46,311 nt of DNA. Origin: Candidatus Levyibacteriota bacterium. Lineage in GTDB: Bacteria > Patescibacteriota > Microgenomatia > Levybacterales > UBA12049. The notes beneath the pieces were generated by a model. The model saw only the letters and a program-made list of their open reading frames with translations. It was not told the origin of the DNA and did not search any database. A program made the position numbers and the translations under genes. Below are positions 19,245-28,390 of the stretch, piece after piece. Location of the stretch: assembly GCA_016186645.1 (NCBI GenBank), contig JACPLF010000006.1, positions 1 through 46,311 on the forward strand. Reading direction: 5' to 3'. The stretch's first letter is position 1. The number at the start of each line of letters is the position of its first letter.

Positions 19245-19961
19245 ATGCGTCTAGACCTTTACGGGGACTTATACTTACAAGAAGAGAGACATTGGTGGCA
19301 TATTTCCAAAAGAAACGTTGTCAAGAAGATGCTTGGTGCAATTCTACACAATAAGAATATTAAGATTCTAGATATCGGTTGTGGAGCAGGGAAAACCATG
19401 GACATGCTTTCATACTTTGGGACTATCTGGGGGCTGGATAACAACAAAAGAGCTCTTTCTTTTTGCAAGAAAAGAGGTTTTAGGCATTTAGTCCTGGCAG
19501 ATGCGGCGGACACGGGATTTGAAAATGATTTTTTTGATGTAATTACCATGCTTGATGTCTTGGAACACACTGAAAAAAATTCCACGCTACAGGAAACAAA
19601 GCGGATTCTGAAGCCCCGTGGTAGTATGATTATTACTGTGCCTGCATATCAATGGCTTTGGAGCGCTTGGGATGAGGTTTTGAAACATAAAAAGAGATAT
19701 ACCAAGCATGATCTTGAAGAAACAGTGAGGAAAAACGGGTTTACGGTTGTTCGATCTTCTTATATGTATTCGTTTTTGGTTTTGCCGATCTTTATTTTTC
19801 GAAAACTTAAATCACAGAAAAATTCTTACGAGTCTGATTTTTCCACTAATCCGTCTATTATAAACTTCCTATTTGCCTTGTTTTCAAACATTGAGCGGTA
19901 TTTTGTTGTGAGAGGATGGATTCCTTTTGGGACTAGTCTTATTCTGGTCTGTAAAAAATGA
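19245..19961 (+). CDS. Class I SAM-dependent methyltransferase
   Basis: This 238-residue Rossmann-fold methyltransferase has motif I at ILDIGCGAG (41-49), an acidic residue ending strand 2 at D65 (GLDNN), and DVLEH (104-108) with LKPRGSMIITVPAY as the post-motif. The C-terminal part has two hydrophobic stretches (SFLVLPIFIF, IINFLFALFSNI) that suggest contact with the membrane or with a lipid-linked substrate. It sits between a GT39-like gene and a GT2 gene with which it overlaps by ATGA, so it probably methylates a sugar or a glycan end. The target is not shown by the sequence. It belongs to the CGN-rich block 17632-20686. Confidence 0.86.
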   Translation: MRLDLYGDLYLQEERHWWHISKRNVVKKMLGAILHNKNIKILDIGCGAGKTMDMLSYFGTIWGLDNNKRALSFCKKRGFRHLVLADAADTGFENDFFDVITMLDVLEHTEKNSTLQETKRILKPRGSMIITVPAYQWLWSAWDEVLKHKKRYTKHDLEETVRKNGFTVVRSSYMYSFLVLPIFIFRKLKSQKNSYESDFSTNPSIINFLFALFSNIERYFVVRGWIPFGTSLILVCKK

Positions 19962-20686
19962 AAATCAATAAACCGTTCTTATCGATTATCGTTCCCGTTT
20001 ATAATGAAGAAAAACGTTTGAACCGCGGTATTAACCGGATCCTTGCGTTTATTGACGAGCAGGTCTTTAGTATTGAACTTATCGTTGTAAATGATGGCAG
20101 TACCGATGCGACAATTAAGCTTTTGAAAAAGCTAAAACACCCGAGCTTACGGCTCATTTCTTATGAGAAAAATCGGGGCAAAGGCTATGCAATTCGAGAA
20201 GGCATGAGAGACGCTGCAGGAGCTTGGCGGCTCTTTATGGACATTGACCTTTCCACACCCATTGAAGAATTTCAGAAGTTTTTACCGCATTTTAAGAATT
20301 TCGATGTTATTATTGGTTCACGGCGAACCAAAGACTCAACAGTTTTAGTTCATCAGCCAATTCTCCGTGAGTGGTTGGGATCGGTTTTTACCTGGCTTTC
20401 ATCTACCATTTTAAACGTTGAAATATCGGATTTTACGTGCGGGTTTAAGTGTTTTTCAAAGAATGCGGCCAACAAGCTTTTCTCGCTCGCGCGTCTGCAC
20501 GGTTGGGGATTCGACAGCGAAATCATGTTTCTTGCTCAAAAAAAGGGATTTTTGATAAAGGAAGCCCCTGTTGTCTGGAGCAATGACTCACAAACAAGGG
20601 TTAGGCTCATTAAAGACGTACTCATTTCTTTCACGGACATTATAAAAATTCGTGTTAATGATGTATTGGGAAAATACAGTGAATAA
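19958..20686 (+). CDS. GT2 glycosyltransferase, ALG5-like polyprenyl-phosphate glucosyltransferase type
   Basis: This 242-residue enzyme has PVYNEEKR (13-20), VVNDGSTDAT (43-52), NRGKGYAIREG (72-82), DIDLSTP (95-101), GSRR, CGFKCFS and WGFDSE. That is a very good match to dolichyl-phosphate beta-glucosyltransferase-like bacterial enzymes. It has no membrane helices. It should load a sugar onto polyprenyl phosphate for the GT-C protein at 17632. It shows the strongest codon bias of the odd block, with arginine mostly CGT, CGC or CGG. It starts by ATGA overlap and is followed by a 19-base gap. Confidence 0.88.
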   Translation: MKINKPFLSIIVPVYNEEKRLNRGINRILAFIDEQVFSIELIVVNDGSTDATIKLLKKLKHPSLRLISYEKNRGKGYAIREGMRDAAGAWRLFMDIDLSTPIEEFQKFLPHFKNFDVIIGSRRTKDSTVLVHQPILREWLGSVFTWLSSTILNVEISDFTCGFKCFSKNAANKLFSLARLHGWGFDSEIMFLAQKKGFLIKEAPVVWSNDSQTRVRLIKDVLISFTDIIKIRVNDVLGKYSE

Positions 20687-20705
20687 ATGATGTTTTAGAT
20701 TTAAA

Positions 20706-22358
20706 ATGAAAAAGAGAATAATAGCTATTCTTATAGGAATTTTTATTGTTGGTATATTGCTGCGTTTTTATCGTCTCGGCGATGTTCCTTTTGGATTGCA
20801 TAGAGATGAAGCATTTTTGGGTTACAATGCTTATTCAATACTTGAAACAGGAAAAGACATGAGTGGAAATTTTTTGCCGCTTCATCTAAAGTCATTTCTA
20901 TTTAGTCCGGCTTTATATTCATATTTTTCTGCTCCATTTATTAAAATTTTTGATCTTAACGCTTTTTCAGTTCGTTTTGCATCTGCGTTATTTGGTAGTT
21001 TAACTATCTTAATTACTTATTTTTTGACACGCGAATTGATACGAATAAGTAAATTACGAATTAGTGCCAATGTACTAGCGCTTCTTAGCTCACTCCTTCT
21101 GGCAGTTTCTCCCTGGCATATTAATTTATCTCGTACTGCAACGGAAAATGCAATTGTAGTTTTCTTTATTGCGTTGGGAGTTTTAATATATTTCCTTTAT
21201 TTAAATATAAATAAATGGTATTTGCTAATTCTTTCTTTCTTTTGTTTTTTCACAACAATTTTTCTATATCAGGCACCTCGGGCTTTTCTTCCTTTTTTTA
21301 TTCCATTACTGATGCTTCTTTTCTTCAACAAGAATAAAAAAGATTTTATTTTAAAATTATTATTATTTTTTGCAATAATAATTCTTCCATTGTTTCTGAT
21401 TTTTAACTCAAGAGATTTATCGTTAAGAATTAGGACCGTAAGTATATTCGCAACTTCAGGGACACAACTTATGATAGACGAGCAAATCCGAACGGATGGA
21501 GTCTTTCAAACGCCGGTTTTACTGACAAGAACTTTCCATAATAAGTTTACTATGTACACCCAACAATTTTTAGAGAACTATTTTTCTCATTTCTCCTACA
21601 GCTTTCTATTTTCGGATAAATCTTTTCCGGACAGATATCGTGTTCCTCTTGCAGGGATATTATATTTCTTGGAGTTACCTTTAATTATTGTCGGTATCTT
21701 TAGATTGACTTGGGAAAATAAAAAGCTATTAATTTTTCTGTTTGGTTGGATTCTGATTGTTCCTTTGGGAAGCGCTCTAACTTTCGACGATATTCCGAAT
21801 ATTCAGAGAACTCTTATTATTTTTCCAGCACTCTCCATAGTGGAGGTTTTCGGATTACTTCAAATAATAGACTTTTTTAGGAAAAATTATTGGCTAAAGA
21901 TATTAGGTACTGGATTGACTCTAATTTTTATTTACAACATTTTCTTTTATATTCATCAATATTATATGCATGTTTCTAGATACAGACCTTGGTACAGACA
22001 AGACGGCTATAAAGAATTAGTCATCAAGGTTAATGCTCTACTGGGAGAAAACAAAAAAGCAGTAGTAACCGATAGAGAGTCCGCTCCAACTATTTTTTTC
22101 TTGTTCTATTCAAAGTATTCTCCTTCGAAATTCCAAAAAGAAACAAAAAATACAAAAATGAAAGATTTTGATAGAATTTCTTTTGGTCAATTTGAGTTTT
22201 CTCAGAGAGAATGTCCTCTCGGAGAAGATAAAGACGGAAAAATTAAGAAAGAAAATGGTATAATTTTTGTGAACAGCGGATTATGTAAGGAAATAATTGG
22301 CGTAAAAGAAACGCAAATAAAAAGGCAGGATGGATCTGTTGCTTTTCGAATTTATTAA
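20706..22358 (+). CDS. GT39/PMT-like membrane glycosyltransferase, DEA-GYNAYS family
   Basis: This 550-residue protein is the first of five paralogues (also 28391, 30013, 31619, 34341). RDEA (33-36) followed by GYNAYS (39-44), TGKD and a conserved PxxY element (SPALYSY) form the first loop. SLLLAVSPWHI is the family's next conserved helix end. About ten helices lead to a soluble C-terminal domain of about 130 residues with FFLFYSKYSP. A slightly degenerate AT-rich repeat (21032-21065) adds some eight residues (IRISKLRIS) before that helix. The role is transfer of a lipid-phosphate sugar to an external acceptor; specificity is unknown. It is convergent with the minus-strand gene, 6 bases away. 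Confidence 0.85.
   Translation: MKKRIIAILIGIFIVGILLRFYRLGDVPFGLHRDEAFLGYNAYSILETGKDMSGNFLPLHLKSFLFSPALYSYFSAPFIKIFDLNAFSVRFASALFGSLTILITYFLTRELIRISKLRISANVLALLSSLLLAVSPWHINLSRTATENAIVVFFIALGVLIYFLYLNINKWYLLILSFFCFFTTIFLYQAPRAFLPFFIPLLMLLFFNKNKKDFILKLLLFFAIIILPLFLIFNSRDLSLRIRTVSIFATSGTQLMIDEQIRTDGVFQTPVLLTRTFHNKFTMYTQQFLENYFSHFSYSFLFSDKSFPDRYRVPLAGILYFLELPLIIVGIFRLTWENKKLLIFLFGWILIVPLGSALTFDDIPNIQRTLIIFPALSIVEVFGLLQIIDFFRKNYWLKILGTGLTLIFIYNIFFYIHQYYMHVSRYRPWYRQDGYKELVIKVNALLGENKKAVVTDRESAPTIFFLFYSKYSPSKFQKETKNTKMKDFDRISFGQFEFSQRECPLGEDKDGKIKKENGIIFVNSGLCKEIIGVKETQIKRQDGSVAFRIY
21032..21065. repeat. Degenerate AT-rich repeat inside a GT39 gene
   Basis: GAATTGATACG...ATTACGAATTAG contains two near-copies of (T)ACGAAT(A/T)AGT about 15 bases apart, roughly a double heptamer. 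It encodes an insert that the four paralogous proteins lack at this position. The match to the clean heptamer arrays is only partial. Confidence 0.35.
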
Positions 22359-22364
22359 ATAGAC

Positions 22365-24338
22365 CTATAACTCTTTTATTGACTCTACTATTTCATCCAT
22401 CACTTTTAGGCTAAATAATAGTTCTGAATCTTTATAGTTTTTAAGCATCACTCCTATATCATTTTTACTTATATATCCGTAGGATATTAAGAAAGTTCTT
22501 GTATAAAATTGTATCGGTTTATAGAAAGTTCCGCACCACTTTTTATCCAAAGTTATGCATTCTGTTTTCTGTGTAGGAACATTTAGTATCTGTGCTTTTG
22601 TAGTTTTGTAGGTTGCATCTTCAAGGTTTTCTCCGGATGATGACTTATCAAAATTTCTTATATCAGCTTCTATTTCAACATAATAATCGGATGATCTTAT
22701 CACAACTTTGTCGTCAATCTCCTCGCTATCCCAATGTTGTGGAAATTCAACCAGAAGTCTGAACCTTGGACTTTTACGAACCTCTTTTAGTTTATTCTGC
22801 AGATAAAATGCATAAATCTCATCGTATACTTTTGCGTACTCTTTTCTTTTGCGAGTTTTTTCTCTTAAGTATTCGACAGTTGATTCTTTTGGGGGAGTTA
22901 TTGAATAGTATGAAACTAGTTGGTGTAAAACTCTTGGGTCCTGAGGTTTATCTTTGAGTTTTTGTTCAAGTGAAGGTATAATTTTTTCTGTTTTTTCATA
23001 TGGATAAATCATTCTGGCAAAAGGAGAGGTACCGTGCATTATATATAAGGGAATATAGCTTGAGATTATAATTTGTTGATAATCGTGTCTATTTTTATAT
23101 TTAGAATATTCATTTTCTTTAACTTCCTGGCTAAGATAAAATGGCAAGCCATAATCTCCATCCATATTGCCCCCGAACTGTCTTATAAATTTGAAAAAGG
23201 CGACATCGTAAGATGCAGAGTACAAAATTAGAAAGGAGAAATAAGATATGAATATTAATTTAATTAGAAAATTTTTAGACCTAATTAAAGTTGAAAAAAA
23301 TGATCCCAAAAATAAGAATAAAAGTGGCGAGATTATTATAAGGTAATGCATTTGCGCTTCTATCCCAAATAGAAAATATAGAATAGGTAATCCTGCAGTA
23401 GCGTATAGGAAAAAGCGGAATTTCTTGTATTTTATCCAGAAGAGTACGGCTCCAATAGGAAGCAATAAGTACTCTGAATAAAAAAGTATTCTAAGATTGT
23501 ATGCGAAAGGAAAATTATCAGCAAATACTATAGTATAGCTTCCTATGACAGATCTGAGGTTGCCTTGACTAAGAATCTGAAATGGCCTCGCGAATACCTC
23601 CAAATGTTTTGCCGAAAGCTTTTTTCCCAATGTCTGAACTAATAAACTGCATTCCTGACAATTATTTTGAAAAGAATAAATAAGATATGGGATTAGAGGG
23701 AGTACTCCAATTATAATTCCAAAAGAAATATATCGCATGTTTATTTTGGGTTTTTGAAGAAGCAATAATGCCCCGCCTAATAAAACAAAAAATCCGGATG
23801 CCATCTCAAGCTGTACGATGTATATAGCGGAAGCGATAGTTGGAATCCAAAATATAGTTTTCTTGTCCACGAGCAATTTGTGAATACCAAAAAATAAAAT
23901 AACAAAGAAGGGAAAAATGAGATCAGGAGGCCAAATTTTACGGGAAAAGAGAATTGACCAGGGGGAAAAAGCAATAAGGAGTGTTGTAATAATGGCAAGG
24001 CCATTATTGTAATATCGCCTAATAATCAAATAAAAGAATCCATTAGCAAGTGAGTTTAATATAGCTATAAACAACACGACTACTTGAGGTTTTAGAGAAA
24101 TTAGGAGTAGCGGAAATAAAATGTAATTGAACAGGGGTGAATTTAATATCCCTACGCTAGATACAATTCCTCCCGGAGCAAAGGGATGCCCGAATATTGG
24201 AAGGGATGCTAGAAATAAATTACTTGCTTCATCAATTTTAAATTCTATCAAATCAAGATTTGTTACTCGAAAAAGGGCGGAACAGAAGACGATAGATAAA
24301 AAAATAAAATTAGAACGAGATAATCTTTTTAAAATCAT
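22365..24338 (-). CDS. GT-C membrane protein with an extra soluble C-terminal domain
   Basis: This 657-residue protein has a GT39-like membrane part. KIDEASN (34-40) carries the acidic pair at 36-37, SPLFNYI matches the P-x-x-x-Y position, and LIAFSPWSILFSR matches the LAISPWHI element of the DEA family. After the last helix (about residue 385) comes a helical linker rich in Lys and Glu (430-520). Then follows a compact domain (about 520-657) starting FRLLVEFPQHWD and ending SLKVMDEIVESIKE. Its strand-helix order resembles the PsbP/Mog1-like fold of bacterial lipoproteins, and two cysteines (ECITLDKKWC) lie within it. No other GT-C protein in the window has this tail. It follows the YfhO gene on the minus strand by 8 bases. 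Confidence 0.78.
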   Translation of the reverse strand: MILKRLSRSNFIFLSIVFCSALFRVTNLDLIEFKIDEASNLFLASLPIFGHPFAPGGIVSSVGILNSPLFNYILFPLLLISLKPQVVVLFIAILNSLANGFFYLIIRRYYNNGLAIITTLLIAFSPWSILFSRKIWPPDLIFPFFVILFFGIHKLLVDKKTIFWIPTIASAIYIVQLEMASGFFVLLGGALLLLQKPKINMRYISFGIIIGVLPLIPYLIYSFQNNCQECSLLVQTLGKKLSAKHLEVFARPFQILSQGNLRSVIGSYTIVFADNFPFAYNLRILFYSEYLLLPIGAVLFWIKYKKFRFFLYATAGLPILYFLFGIEAQMHYLIIISPLLFLFLGSFFSTLIRSKNFLIKLIFISYFSFLILYSASYDVAFFKFIRQFGGNMDGDYGLPFYLSQEVKENEYSKYKNRHDYQQIIISSYIPLYIMHGTSPFARMIYPYEKTEKIIPSLEQKLKDKPQDPRVLHQLVSYYSITPPKESTVEYLREKTRKRKEYAKVYDEIYAFYLQNKLKEVRKSPRFRLLVEFPQHWDSEEIDDKVVIRSSDYYVEIEADIRNFDKSSSGENLEDATYKTTKAQILNVPTQKTECITLDKKWCGTFYKPIQFYTRTFLISYGYISKNDIGVMLKNYKDSELLFSLKVMDEIVESIKEL

Positions 24339-24346
24339 ATTTATTG

Positions 24347-26761
24347 TTAGATATATTTTTTGCCTGCGATAAATGCCCCCATTAAAAAAATAAGAGAAAC
24401 AATAGAAATTGCTGTTCCGATTTCGAATGATTCTGTTTTGTACTCAAATCTTACAATATGGTTTCCTTTGGGAACAGGAACTGCTCTAAAAGTATAATTG
24501 CTACGTAAAATTTTTCCCTGTTTTCCATCAATAAACACCCGGAATGCTTTTGAATAATTCTCGGAAAAATAAATAAGCGTTGGATTGTCTGTTGAAACTG
24601 CCATTGATATTTTGTTTGGAGAATAATTAGTAATTTTTAAATTTCCCTGATAATTTTTCGACTTAAATCCCGGGTCCTCTTCCAAAATTATTTTATTAGG
24701 GCTAAATAAATCGCTAAATAGTGAATTTAGAATTTTTTCTTTGTCGGATATTATCTCAAAATTACTTGTTGTGAAAAATCTATGCATAGATTTTCTATAT
24801 TGATAGATCTGCCATTTTTCATTGTACCATACTAAATTGAAATTGCTTTTTTCAGGAACTACTTTTGATTCTTCAATGGATTTTTTATCAACTACAATGT
24901 ATTTAACGCTTGTTAGTTCAAAAAATCTATTGAGCCTATTGTTTTTAGGGCGGAAAACTTCTTCCGGATAAATTTCCAGATCAAAAGCAATTTTATCCGG
25001 AATACCATAGCTTCCGCGTACCATATATCTAACAAGTTCTCCATAACGGCGGATATACATAGATCCTATGCCTTCCGGGGAATACAAGCCGAATTGCAAG
25101 GGAATACTTGGGACAATATGGCCGGAACCAATACTCATAAATCTATCCAGACCCTGATGCTCTTTTAAGTATGTAAATACCGGATGATTAGGATAAGCAA
25201 ACTGGCGGTCGGAAAATGGAATATATTTTTGAGCGAACATATAATTTTGTAAAAAGAATGCGGCGATTAAAAATATAAAAAAAGCGTTTCTGGAATATCT
25301 ATTCTTAAAAACAAAAAATAGAGTCACTGTTATCAAAAAGAAAAAAAGAGGAATTATAGAGTTTTTAAATCTGATCGCATCCTGACTTATATTAATTCCT
25401 GTTCTGTCAACTTGATTCAAAATAGAGTAATCTTTTAATATCGGTAATGTTATTAATAAAGTTAAAGCAATAATAATAGGGGTAAGGAAAATAAAAGTTT
25501 TTTTAATGATTATAAACGCGCGCTTTTTTTCTTTAAGAATATAATCCAACCCATAGGCTGATAAAACGGCAAAAGAAAAAGTGGTTATCAAAAATATTCT
25601 ATTAGGCAGAAAAGAACTAAAAACTGGCAAAGGAGTTGAAATTATTAGTCTTGAAAGCGGATTGTCTATTGTTAGGACAAAAGAGATTATAATCGATAGT
25701 ATAAAAAACAATTCTTCCTTCCTTTTTCGCTTAATGATTGAGATTATGGAAAAAACTAAAGGAACTATACCCATAAACATTATCGATTCCTTGTAATCGC
25801 TTCTTCCAAAATAATTGTAGACGGCAGGATTTCCCCAGAAATCAGGAATAATAAGTGTGAAGATATGCGAAAGGGGCATTAAATGGTAATGGGAAAATAC
25901 TCTTCCCTCTAGCTCTAATCGAGGAGATTCTAAAAGTGCTTGAAAGGCTGGAATTGTGTGGAAAAAAGTAACTAAAGGCAGAAATAAAAAGGGAATTAAT
26001 ATTAAATAATTACTTTTTAGTTTATGATGTTTTGAGCAAAAGTGCAATTTGAATAATGCATAAATTAAAGCTAATACGAAAATGTAAAAGGTGTATTGGA
26101 ACCAACCGGCCAAGAGAGAAAATGATAGGAAGAATAGTATTAACCATAGGAACTTTGTCTTTTTTGTTTGGAAAAATGATTCTATTCCCCAGAAAACATA
26201 GGGCATCCAAATTAATGTATGTCCAACGCTTAACCCTTCAACTGAGCGGACAATCACAACTCCGGAGAAAGCAAAAGTTAAAGCCCCGAAGATTGCTGAT
26301 TTTTCCCTCAAAACCATTTTTTTTAAGAACAAATACATTCCAAATCCAGCAATGACTGGTTGAATAATTGTGAGGAATACCCAGACGTTAATTTGAGGAA
26401 AAATCAAAAACAAAAAATTCAATGGATAGAAAACAGCAGTTTCGGAAAGACCCAAGTGATAGTTTCCGGAAAAAGAATAAGGGTTCCAGAAGGGAATTTC
26501 CCAATTTTTAAGAACGTTTGTTGTAAAAGTTCTTTGCGGATAAAAAATCCAAAGATCATCTTTAGCAGTTGGTTTATTGGGTATTCCATGTTCCCATCCG
26601 TCAAATTTTTCTATTGCCCAGGGATTATAGAAAGACGCTAGGAGATTTGCATTAAATGGAATTTGGTTTTTGATAAAGACCTGCCAAAATATGACTGAAG
26701 TAAAAAAGGAAACAAGAATTAAAAAAAGTAATAACCCTTTATTTTTTCCAACATTTTTCAT
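24347..26761 (-). CDS. YfhO family GT-C membrane glycosyltransferase
   Basis: This 804-residue full-length YfhO protein has DLWIFYPQR (69-77) and PFWNPYSFSG (90-99), with PQR where the two other YfhO proteins of the window have PWR. The C-terminal soluble domain has IYFSENYSKAFRVFIDGK followed by RSNYTFRAVPVPKG, and a final helix is present (ISIVSLIFLMGAFIAG). It heads a two-gene minus-strand unit and is divergent from the gene at 26843, with an 81-base gap that must hold both promoters. It should act outside the membrane with a polyprenyl-phosphate sugar, as known for Listeria and Bacillus YfhO. Confidence 0.87.
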   Translation of the reverse strand: MKNVGKNKGLLLFLILVSFFTSVIFWQVFIKNQIPFNANLLASFYNPWAIEKFDGWEHGIPNKPTAKDDLWIFYPQRTFTTNVLKNWEIPFWNPYSFSGNYHLGLSETAVFYPLNFLFLIFPQINVWVFLTIIQPVIAGFGMYLFLKKMVLREKSAIFGALTFAFSGVVIVRSVEGLSVGHTLIWMPYVFWGIESFFQTKKTKFLWLILFFLSFSLLAGWFQYTFYIFVLALIYALFKLHFCSKHHKLKSNYLILIPFLFLPLVTFFHTIPAFQALLESPRLELEGRVFSHYHLMPLSHIFTLIIPDFWGNPAVYNYFGRSDYKESIMFMGIVPLVFSIISIIKRKRKEELFFILSIIISFVLTIDNPLSRLIISTPLPVFSSFLPNRIFLITTFSFAVLSAYGLDYILKEKKRAFIIIKKTFIFLTPIIIALTLLITLPILKDYSILNQVDRTGINISQDAIRFKNSIIPLFFFLITVTLFFVFKNRYSRNAFFIFLIAAFFLQNYMFAQKYIPFSDRQFAYPNHPVFTYLKEHQGLDRFMSIGSGHIVPSIPLQFGLYSPEGIGSMYIRRYGELVRYMVRGSYGIPDKIAFDLEIYPEEVFRPKNNRLNRFFELTSVKYIVVDKKSIEESKVVPEKSNFNLVWYNEKWQIYQYRKSMHRFFTTSNFEIISDKEKILNSLFSDLFSPNKIILEEDPGFKSKNYQGNLKITNYSPNKISMAVSTDNPTLIYFSENYSKAFRVFIDGKQGKILRSNYTFRAVPVPKGNHIVRFEYKTESFEIGTAISIVSLIFLMGAFIAGKKYI

Positions 26762-26784
26762 AATTGCGAAACTAATCTTGAGGC

Positions 26785-26813
26785 TTGAAATATGTTATCA
26801 TAATAAAGATAAT
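26785..26813 (+). promoter_or_regulatory. Candidate sigma70-type promoter in a divergent gap
   Basis: TTGAAA (26785-26790) and GATAAT (26808-26813) are 17 bases apart, a strong consensus-like pair, followed by AAAGAG (26829-26834), 8 bases before the ATG at 26843. The AT-rich strand opposite also offers TTGAAA and TATGAT-like boxes for the divergent YfhO gene. Confidence 0.5.
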
Positions 26814-26842
26814 ATTTTCAAAGTTTGCAAAGAGTAGTATAT

Positions 26843-28348
26843 ATGAATCGATTGTTTTATTTGGCTTTATTTTTGCTTACTTTGTTTAGCTTATATTTTT
26901 CTTCTTCTTTGGTCCGTCTTGGTGAAGTAAATCTTTTTAATGATGTTGCAAGAGATTTTCTTCTCCTCCAAGAGTTAGATGAAAAAAAAGTTGTCCTCAT
27001 CGGTCCAAGATCCAATACCAATGGTCTTTTTCATGGACCCTTATGGACGTACATGAATTACCCCGCCTATCTTATTGGTAATGGGAATCCTGTTGTTGTT
27101 GCATGGTTTTGGGTTATCCTGGGAGGATTTTTTGTATTAAGCAGCTTTTATATGGTAAAAAAAATGTTTGGCGTACTTCCAGCTTTCACTTATATTGCTT
27201 TAACCTCAATTCAAATGGCTCCCCATATAAATGGAATATTCCATGCGGAAGCTACATTCTTTTTTATACCAATGTTGTTTTTCACAATATGCATGTATAT
27301 GCAAAGTAAAAAGAAACTATATCTTGCGCTGCATTTTTTGGCATTGTCGATGCTTATTCAGCTTGAAGTTGGGGTGGGGATTCAATTTCTTATGCTTTCA
27401 ACAGCGTTAGTTATTTGGTTTATCTATAGATATAAACTTTGGAAGCATATACTTGTTTTTTCTTTAATCCCAATTTTTTTGTCAAATTTAATCATTTTTG
27501 ACCTACGTAATAATCTGAGAATGGCTAAAGCGATTTTCTCAACCGGGGGAACCCTACAGTTTTTCGTGCCGTTTGGATCTTGGATAGAAAATAGAGTTAA
27601 CAATACTGTATCATTGCAGCTTTTTAATGGTCGTGAAAATAATATTTTTATTTATATAGTCTTTGCCGTTGTTATAGTAGCAACAATTTTATTGATTAAG
27701 AACAAAAATAAATATCGATATATATATTTCCTATTCGCTTTTTATTATTTTGGGTACATGATTCTTAGTTTTTTTAACAAAGGGACGATTCTTTTCCATT
27801 ATGTATATCTTCTTATTCCGTTAACATCCCTATGGCTTGTCTCATTTCTTGCAACTAAATATAGAATTATATTTTTACCTCTTATTGTCGTTGTTGTTTA
27901 TCTTAGTTTTATTTTTTCTACCGGATATATTGCCTCCCGCAGATCTTTTATTGGAACTAGCTATAATTCTTGGATATCCCTAAGCAATGTTGCGAAAAGC
28001 GTAATAGATTGGCAAAAAGAAGAAGAATTTGGCTATTTTGTTTTTGCCCCAGATGCATTTGCATATCAACCAAGATATGCCATGATTTACCATTTTAAGA
28101 AAGCGGATGCAAAGGCTTTCGAGTATACAAAAAAACCCATTACATATATTATCGCCGCTCCACCGCCGGGAGACGATCCTTATATGACCCATGTTTGGTG
28201 GCGCAAGACTCCGCTAAGAATTTCGTCTGAACCTGCCAAAGTTAAAAAATTTCCAAGCGGATTTACGATCGAAAAGCTTAATTTAAGCCTGGATGAGCAA
28301 CGTATCCCACACGACAAGAATGTAGAGCTAAGGATTCATTTCCGCTAA
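26843..28348 (+). CDS. GT-C membrane glycosyltransferase, DxxRD clade
   Basis: This 501-residue polytopic protein has NDVARD (33-38), LIGPRSN (52-58) and FHGPLWTY (63-70) in the first loop, the signature shared with 14935, 35974 and 39914. It is closest to 35974, which has DQGRD and FQGPLWYY. About ten helices and a soluble tail of about 110 residues, with MIYHFKKADAKAF and TIEKLNL, complete it. The ATG at 26843 is preferred over an in-frame TTG 18 bases upstream because AAAGAG sits 8 bases before the ATG. It is the first gene of a long plus-strand unit. Both substrate and acceptor are unknown. Confidence 0.8.
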   Translation: MNRLFYLALFLLTLFSLYFSSSLVRLGEVNLFNDVARDFLLLQELDEKKVVLIGPRSNTNGLFHGPLWTYMNYPAYLIGNGNPVVVAWFWVILGGFFVLSSFYMVKKMFGVLPAFTYIALTSIQMAPHINGIFHAEATFFFIPMLFFTICMYMQSKKKLYLALHFLALSMLIQLEVGVGIQFLMLSTALVIWFIYRYKLWKHILVFSLIPIFLSNLIIFDLRNNLRMAKAIFSTGGTLQFFVPFGSWIENRVNNTVSLQLFNGRENNIFIYIVFAVVIVATILLIKNKNKYRYIYFLFAFYYFGYMILSFFNKGTILFHYVYLLIPLTSLWLVSFLATKYRIIFLPLIVVVVYLSFIFSTGYIASRRSFIGTSYNSWISLSNVAKSVIDWQKEEEFGYFVFAPDAFAYQPRYAMIYHFKKADAKAFEYTKKPITYIIAAPPPGDDPYMTHVWWRKTPLRISSEPAKVKKFPSGFTIEKLNLSLDEQRIPHDKNVELRIHFR

Positions 28349-28390
28349 AAGGATAAATATGGTACTATTAAGACATCTCTTTTTCCATCT

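Noticed and set aside
22359..22364. Bidirectional terminator between convergent genes
   Set aside because: The gap is 6 bases and I see no hairpin followed by a T run in the flanking sequence.
26056..26355. Plus-strand open frame of 99 codons opposite the third YfhO gene
   Set aside because: It is antisense to conserved YfhO membrane segments, basic and without motifs.
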